NCBI GenBank assembly: GCA_964503475.1
Contig: CAZCZU010000053.1
Location: 1 to 14,627 of the forward strand
Length of the DNA stretch: 14,627 bases
DNA from: CAZCZU01 sp964503475
Lineage (GTDB): Bacteria; Pseudomonadota; Zetaproteobacteria; Mariprofundales; Mariprofundaceae
Direction of reading: 5' to 3'
The translations under genes and the position numbers were made by a program. Below the pieces are notes generated by a model, which saw nothing but the letters and a program-made list of their open reading frames with translations, made no database searches and was not told the origin of the DNA. This document shows, piece by piece, positions 11,283 through 14,627 of the stretch (positions are counted from its first letter, which is position 1; the number at the start of each line of letters is the position of its first letter).

Positions 11283-11739
11283 CGGGAATCCTGTAGAGAT
11301 CCATCAACTGCATGCGCGCCGCCTGTAGCCGGCGTACCAGCAGCTCCGAAACGTGACGCATCAAATGGTAGCCGAGGTCATGGTCGGCCTCGCACTTGCC
11401 GCGCAGGCAGCGGGCATCCAGGGCAATGGCCCGCACCGCGGTGCGGGCACGGCCATCGAAAAGCCAGCGGTAGGGCGGTGTCAGCCAGGAGACACCGAGC
11501 ACATCGCCCTCGGAGAGGGTCTGCAGGGTGATCGGCTCATGGCTGCGCGCCACGATATCGAGCGCCACCGAACCCTCGCGGATCAGGTAGAACCAGGCCG
11601 CATCATCCCCCTCGCGGAAGATCATCTCATCCGCGTCAAAGCGCACATTTTTGGCACAACCGGTGAGCAGGTCGATGTAGTTGTCGTCCAGGCCGCCGCA
11701 GAACGGGTGTGCGGCCAGAATCCCCCTAAGACTCTCCAT
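11272..11739 (-). CDS. stand-alone cyclic-nucleotide-binding-domain protein, no HTH
   Basis: This 155-residue cytoplasmic protein is made almost entirely of one CRP-type beta-barrel (about residues 1-113) and a C-terminal helix (about 118-148). Typical barrel features are FREGDDAAWFYLIREGSV (42-59) and the phosphate-binding-cassette region EGDVLGVSWLTPPYRW plus GRARTAV (78-103). The cassette has Asp where CRP has Glu, and a Pro-Tyr-Arg-Trp insertion. There is no helix-turn-helix after the barrel, so it is unlikely to be a CRP/FNR transcription factor. It recalls small cNMP-domain proteins I know with a SWL-PPYRW-FDARA signature, often of unassigned role. It overlaps hydB by 14 nt and hydG by 11 nt. 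A regulatory or structural role in the hydrogenase complex is inference. Whether it binds cAMP, cGMP or nothing is unknown. Confidence 0.85.
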   Translation of the reverse strand: MESLRGILAAHPFCGGLDDNYIDLLTGCAKNVRFDADEMIFREGDDAAWFYLIREGSVALDIVARSHEPITLQTLSEGDVLGVSWLTPPYRWLFDGRARTAVRAIALDARCLRGKCEADHDLGYHLMRHVSELLVRRLQAARMQLMDLYRIPGVD

Positions 11740-12841
11740 GGCTCCCCTCCTCGTGTGGTTTCGCGAACAGTTGCTCGGCCTCGCGGCGTATATCGATGGC
11801 GGCCGGACAGGCCGAAATGCAGCGGCCGCAGCCGACACAGCCGCTGCTGCCGAACTGCTCGTTCCAGGTGACCAGCTTGTGCATCAGCCACTGGCGATAA
11901 CGGCTGCTGATTGAATCGCGCACCACGCCGCCGTGGATATAGGAGTGCTGGCAATCGAAGCAGGAGGACCAACGCCGCTCCGCTCCCGCCGCACCCGAAG
12001 CGACACCGCCGACCGGCGTCGAATCGAAGCAGAAGCAGGTGGGGCAGACCATGGTGCAGTTGGTGCAGGAGAGGCAGCGATCCGCCACCTTCTGCCAATG
12101 CGCCTCGCTGTAGTGGGCAGGCTCGGCCTGCTGCGGCACATCAGCAGCAGCCTCCCAGGCGGCATCACGCGCCACCGCCGCCAGGGTATCGGCCGCATGC
12201 CGCTCATCATCGTGTGATGCAGCGGCCAACGCGAGCGCAGCCAGCATCTCCCGGCCACGCCGGCTGTCGGCACGGGCCAGAAAACGGTGCCCGGCGGCAT
12301 CAAAGATCTCGAACAGTACGATATCGGCCCCCTGCTTCACGTCGGGACCGCTCTGCATACCGGCGCAGAAACAGGTGGATGCGGCTTCAGCGCATTCGAC
12401 CGCGATCAGAAAGGCATCCTTGCGGCGGGCCAGGTAATGGGCATCGACATTGTCCTCCCCCATAAAGGTGCGATCCAGCACCTGCAATCCGGCAATATCG
12501 CAGGCACGCATGCCGATCATGGCCAGGGGCTTGCCATCGTGAAGCACGGGCTCGGGCCCGTCTTCGCCCAGGCTCCACAGGCGCTCGGATGAGGGGAAGA
12601 CGAACTGTTTCCAGCCATCGAGCAGTGAGAAGTAGCCGAAAAAGCCCGCGCCCGCCTCCTGTCGCCAGCGCACCGATGCCGGCTCGACCGAAGCTCGCCA
12701 GCCCAGAGGCAGGTCGGCCACGCCATCGATCTCTCCCAGTTGCACCCCGTCACCGGTCGCGTGCGGTCCGACCAGGCGATAGCCCTCTGCCGCCAGCTGC
12801 TGCAGCAGGCGATCGAGGTCGGCGGGCAGCATCACTTGCAT
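11726..12841 (-). CDS. hydB: group 3b [NiFe] hydrogenase beta subunit (HydB/AsrA-like 4Fe-4S protein)
   Basis: This 371-residue iron-sulfur subunit belongs to the family of sulfhydrogenase HydB and anaerobic sulfite reductase subunit A, and passes electrons between HydG and HydD. Two ferredoxin-type cluster motifs are visible: RCLSCTNCTMVCP (Cys 256, 259, 262, 266) and GCVGCGRCISACP (Cys 335, 338, 341, 345). Between them lies WSSCFDC (Cys 294 and 297). The N-terminal domain has further conserved-looking cysteines, MRACD (114), VEC (150) and CFC (157, 159), which could hold another cluster. The start is ATG 12841; an in-frame TTG two codons upstream is possible, and neither has a strong ribosome-binding site, which suggests coupling to the hupE stop. 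The 3' end overlaps the next gene by 14 nt. The beta-gamma-delta-alpha order matches archaeal hydBGDA, apart from one inserted gene. Confidence 0.9.
   Translation of the reverse strand: MQVMLPADLDRLLQQLAAEGYRLVGPHATGDGVQLGEIDGVADLPLGWRASVEPASVRWRQEAGAGFFGYFSLLDGWKQFVFPSSERLWSLGEDGPEPVLHDGKPLAMIGMRACDIAGLQVLDRTFMGEDNVDAHYLARRKDAFLIAVECAEAASTCFCAGMQSGPDVKQGADIVLFEIFDAAGHRFLARADSRRGREMLAALALAAASHDDERHAADTLAAVARDAAWEAAADVPQQAEPAHYSEAHWQKVADRCLSCTNCTMVCPTCFCFDSTPVGGVASGAAGAERRWSSCFDCQHSYIHGGVVRDSISSRYRQWLMHKLVTWNEQFGSSGCVGCGRCISACPAAIDIRREAEQLFAKPHEEGSHGES
11746..11750 (-). promoter_or_regulatory. ribosome-binding site that decides the cNMP-domain gene start
   Basis: GGAGG, within GAGGAGGGG on the minus strand, is 6 nt from the ATG at 11739. 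This fixes that start over an in-frame extension to 11838, whose residues look like frame-shadow of hydB (Arg/Ala/Pro-rich, no domain match). Confidence 0.75.
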
Positions 12842-12847
12842 GGTCAA

Positions 12848-13444
12848 TTAAGCCGGAAGAACCATCAAGACCAGGCCGGCCACGGCAATGCCGGCACCGC
12901 CGGCCCGCAACCAGCGGGAGGCATCGGCGACACGCCCGAGCATCAGGCCGGCACCATGCAGCAGGGCCGTCGCGGCCAGAAACCCGGTGAGAAAAAGGAA
13001 CGGCGAGGCACCGGCAGGCATCTCGATGCCATGTGCCAGGCCGTGGAAGGCACCGAACAGGGCCACCAGCCCGGCCGCGATAGCGGCATGAGTACGCACC
13101 TCAAGTGCGATCAGCAGGCCAAGAAAGAGCAGTGAGGCAGCGATGCCGGCCTCGGTCGACACCGGCAGCGACACCATCAACAGGCCCGGCAACAGACACC
13201 CGGCCCCGGCCGCCGCCAGAAAGAGTGCCGGCACACGCCACTGCCATGCTCCGCCGGCCCGTGCCGCCCAGACACCGACGGCAAGCATGGCCAGCAGATG
13301 ATCCAGACCGCTGAAGGGGTGCAGGAAGCCGGCACTCAGGCCCGGTGTTGCACCACCGTGAAACGGATGCGCCGATGCGCTCAGGGGCAGCAGCAGCGCG
13401 ACGACGCATCCCTGCCAGAACAAACCCATACTTCTTTTCGTCAT
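12848..13444 (-). CDS. hupE: HupE/UreJ family nickel/cobalt permease
   Basis: This is a 198-residue inner-membrane protein of the HupE/UreJ family, which is known to carry nickel (or cobalt) for hydrogenase or urease. An N-terminal signal-like segment (about residues 5-25, ending in SASA) is followed by HPFHGG. Then comes the family signature HPFSGLDHLLAMLAVGVWA, five or six hydrophobic helices, and a second His motif, ALFGAFHGLAHGIEMP. These His/Asp residues are the expected metal-binding sites. The start at 13444 is chosen from the GGGAGG site 6 nt upstream. It is the first gene of the block, and hydB follows 6 nt after its TAA, so nickel supply appears to be co-expressed with the enzyme that needs it. 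The transported metal is inferred from context. Confidence 0.9.
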   Translation of the reverse strand: MTKRSMGLFWQGCVVALLLPLSASAHPFHGGATPGLSAGFLHPFSGLDHLLAMLAVGVWAARAGGAWQWRVPALFLAAAGAGCLLPGLLMVSLPVSTEAGIAASLLFLGLLIALEVRTHAAIAAGLVALFGAFHGLAHGIEMPAGASPFLFLTGFLAATALLHGAGLMLGRVADASRWLRAGGAGIAVAGLVLMVLPA

Positions 13445-13450
13445 CATCTG

Positions 13451-13456
13451 CCTCCC
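13451..13456 (-). promoter_or_regulatory. ribosome-binding site that decides the hupE start
   Basis: GGGAGG on the minus strand is 6 nt from the ATG at 13444 but only 3 nt from the adjacent ATG at 13447. The second Met is therefore favoured. An in-frame extension up to 13534 has no such site and would precede the signal peptide, so it is rejected. Confidence 0.7.
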
Positions 13457-13477
13457 TGAACCAACATCGATGTGAAT

Positions 13478-13488
13478 GTAACGATTAC
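13478..13488. promoter_or_regulatory. short dyad in the hupE leader, possible operator
   Basis: GTAAcgaTTAC is a perfect 4-bp inverted repeat around a 3-nt centre. It sits in the leader between the candidate promoter and the hupE ribosome-binding site. It is short enough to occur by chance, and I cannot match it to a named regulator. Confidence 0.15.
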
Positions 13489-13541
13489 TGCAAACGAAGC
13501 CACTCGCAAGAACCGATCGGAGAAATCTGCCCATCCCGCTA

Positions 13542-13570
13542 TTTATAGACCACGCAGCACCTCATCCCAA
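13542..13570 (-). promoter_or_regulatory. candidate sigma70 promoter of the hydrogenase operon
   Basis: On the minus strand TTGGGA (13570-13565, 4/6 match to the -35 consensus) is followed after exactly 17 nt by TATAAA (13547-13542, 5/6 match to the -10). It lies between the HD-GYP stop at 13587 and the hupE start at 13444. Transcription would begin near 13535, giving a leader of about 90 nt. It is the only well-spaced pair I found in this gap. I saw no sigma54 site with correct spacing, no FNR box and no NikR-type operator. The start site is inferred, not shown. Confidence 0.5.
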
Positions 13571-13586
13571 GCTACCCCTCGCCGTG

Positions 13587-14627
13587 TCACAGTCGATCGC
13601 CATCATGTTTTTCCAGCACGCGCCGGAATGCCGTCACGACTCCCGGATCAAACTGGCTGCCGGCTCCGACCTGCAACTGGGCCCATGCCTCATCAATACT
13701 CATGCCTTGCCGGTAAGGGCGATCGGAAGTCATGGCATCGAAGGCATCGGCCACACCCATGATTCGGGCACTCAGGGGAATCGCCCCGCTCTTCAGCCCC
13801 TCCGGATAACCCGACCCGTCATATTGTTCGTGATGGTATTTCACTGCCGGAATCAATGGGGCAAAACCGCGCATGCGCATCAGAATATCGGCACCATCGG
13901 CAGAGTGCCGCTTAAGCTGCTCGTACTCTTCAGGGGCCAGGCTTCCCTCTTTGTTGAGGATGGCCCCCGGCGTCCCGATTTTACCGATATCGTGCAAAAG
14001 CCCGGCCCGATAAAGCCCCTGCTGCTCTTCACTGCTCAGCTGCATCTCCTCGCCAATGGCCCGAGCATACTCGGCCACACGCTGGGCATGGCTCGCCGTC
14101 CATGGCGACTTCTTATCCACCACCTCGGCCATGGCAAAGACCGCCTCCTCGATCTGCTGCGTCAGATGCTCGTTCAGGCGGGCATTGGCGATAATGGCAG
14201 CCAGTTCATGGGTCATGGCTCTGGCGTAGTGCAGCTTCTGATCGGTGATCGGTTCCCGCTCTTCGGCCCGCTCTTCATTAAGCAGTACCATACCCAGTCG
14301 CTGCCCCTGATAGACAATCGGCAGACAAAGTACCCATTGGGTTCCATTGAAAAAGAGCAGCTCCCGCTCCGCCTCAGACATCGGGCTCCCCAAACGCAGT
14401 GCCTGCGACTCCTCGTACTGCAGCAGGTTGAAAAGAAGCGGACACTCTCCGCCATCGCAGCCCTCGCGCCGTGATTCGGATGATAATTCACGCGCAGGGT
14501 GGGAAGCTGCCAGTTGCAGATAACGATCTTCGTGCTGCAGCCGCAAAATGCGGCCATAGGTCACCTTGACCGACTCGGTCATGGTTTGAATAAACTCGTT
14601 GAGAATATGTTCAATCGCCTGCGAGGA
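13587..14627 (-). CDS. GAF-like/HD-GYP domain protein, probable c-di-GMP phosphodiesterase (5' end beyond window)
   Basis: This is the C-terminal part of a signalling protein that probably hydrolyses cyclic-di-GMP. There is an ATG at 14582, but the frame stays open for 15 more codons to the edge (reading ...LNEFIQT before that Met, in what looks like a continuing helix), so I treat the gene as cut by the window. Numbering from the Met at 14582, residues about 5-140 resemble a GAF-type sensor (Cys 42, 47 and 86; strand LPIVYQGQRLGMVLLNEE). Residues about 145-325 are a complete HD-GYP domain, with LHDIGK at 196-201 and HHEQYDGSGYP at 250-260, followed by the VADAFDAMTSDRPYR signature. Both the HD and GYP signatures are intact, so activity is expected. 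It ends just upstream of the hydrogenase operon promoter on the same strand. The ligand of the sensor part is unknown. Confidence 0.9.
   Translation of the reverse strand, partial: SSQAIEHILNEFIQTMTESVKVTYGRILRLQHEDRYLQLAASHPARELSSESRREGCDGGECPLLFNLLQYEESQALRLGSPMSEAERELLFFNGTQWVLCLPIVYQGQRLGMVLLNEERAEEREPITDQKLHYARAMTHELAAIIANARLNEHLTQQIEEAVFAMAEVVDKKSPWTASHAQRVAEYARAIGEEMQLSSEEQQGLYRAGLLHDIGKIGTPGAILNKEGSLAPEEYEQLKRHSADGADILMRMRGFAPLIPAVKYHHEQYDGSGYPEGLKSGAIPLSARIMGVADAFDAMTSDRPYRQGMSIDEAWAQLQVGAGSQFDPGVVTAFRRVLEKHDGDRL

Noticed and set aside
11272..11739. Reading the cNMP-domain protein as a CRP/FNR transcription regulator of the operon
   Set aside because: The chain ends after one helix following the barrel, leaving no room for a helix-turn-helix.
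13484..13510. Sigma54-like TGGC...TTTGC in the hupE leader
   Set aside because: The GG-to-GC spacing is 8 nt instead of 10, so it does not fit a -24/-12 promoter.
13445..13534. N-terminal extension of hupE
   Set aside because: It would put 30 residues before a signal-like segment, overlaps the leader, and lacks a ribosome-binding site; the GGGAGG before 13444 decides.

Overview
The window looks like chromosomal DNA of a GC-rich gammaproteobacterium. This rests on codon style, Shine-Dalgarno-rich starts and the protein families present; a sulfur-oxidising or Chromatiales/Sedimenticola-like host is possible, but I cannot place the genus from sequence alone. All 14 supported genes lie on the minus strand, so transcription runs from high to low coordinates. 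I see no tRNA, rRNA, CRISPR array, IS element or transposase.

Right edge (14627 to 13587): the 3' part of a GAF-like/HD-GYP protein, a likely cyclic-di-GMP phosphodiesterase, whose reading frame stays open to the window edge. Its stop is followed by a candidate sigma70 promoter (13542-13570) and a leader of about 90 nt, which open a compact gene block.

Core block (13444 to 8408): hupE (Ni/Co permease family); a four-subunit cytoplasmic [NiFe] hydrogenase of the group 3b/sulfhydrogenase type in the order beta (hydB), gamma (hydG), delta (hydD), alpha (hydA); and a stand-alone cyclic-nucleotide-binding-domain protein wedged between hydB and hydG. In the known model, electrons move between NAD(P)H at the FAD of HydG, Fe-S clusters in HydG/HydB/HydD, and the NiFe site in HydA.

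Maturation block (8411 to 3044): a hydrogenase maturation protease, a small HypA-like protein lacking the zinc-binding Cys motifs, then hypF, hypC, hypD and hypE. HypF/C/D/E build the Fe(CN)2CO group, HypA-like handles nickel, and the protease trims the HydA C-terminus. hypB is absent from the window. Most junctions overlap by 1-32 nt (ATGA, GTGA, TGATG), so this is almost certainly one operon.

Tail (3043 to 75): a stem-loop directly after the hypE stop, then ppsA (phosphoenolpyruvate synthase) and a small secreted protein of the SnoaL/DUF4440-like type. These may be read through from the hydrogenase operon or form a sub-operon. The points most worth a second look are the zinc-less HypA with no hypB alongside, the HTH-less cNMP-domain protein inside the structural operon, and the coupling of ppsA to a hydrogenase operon. 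Bases 1-74 hold nothing I can name.
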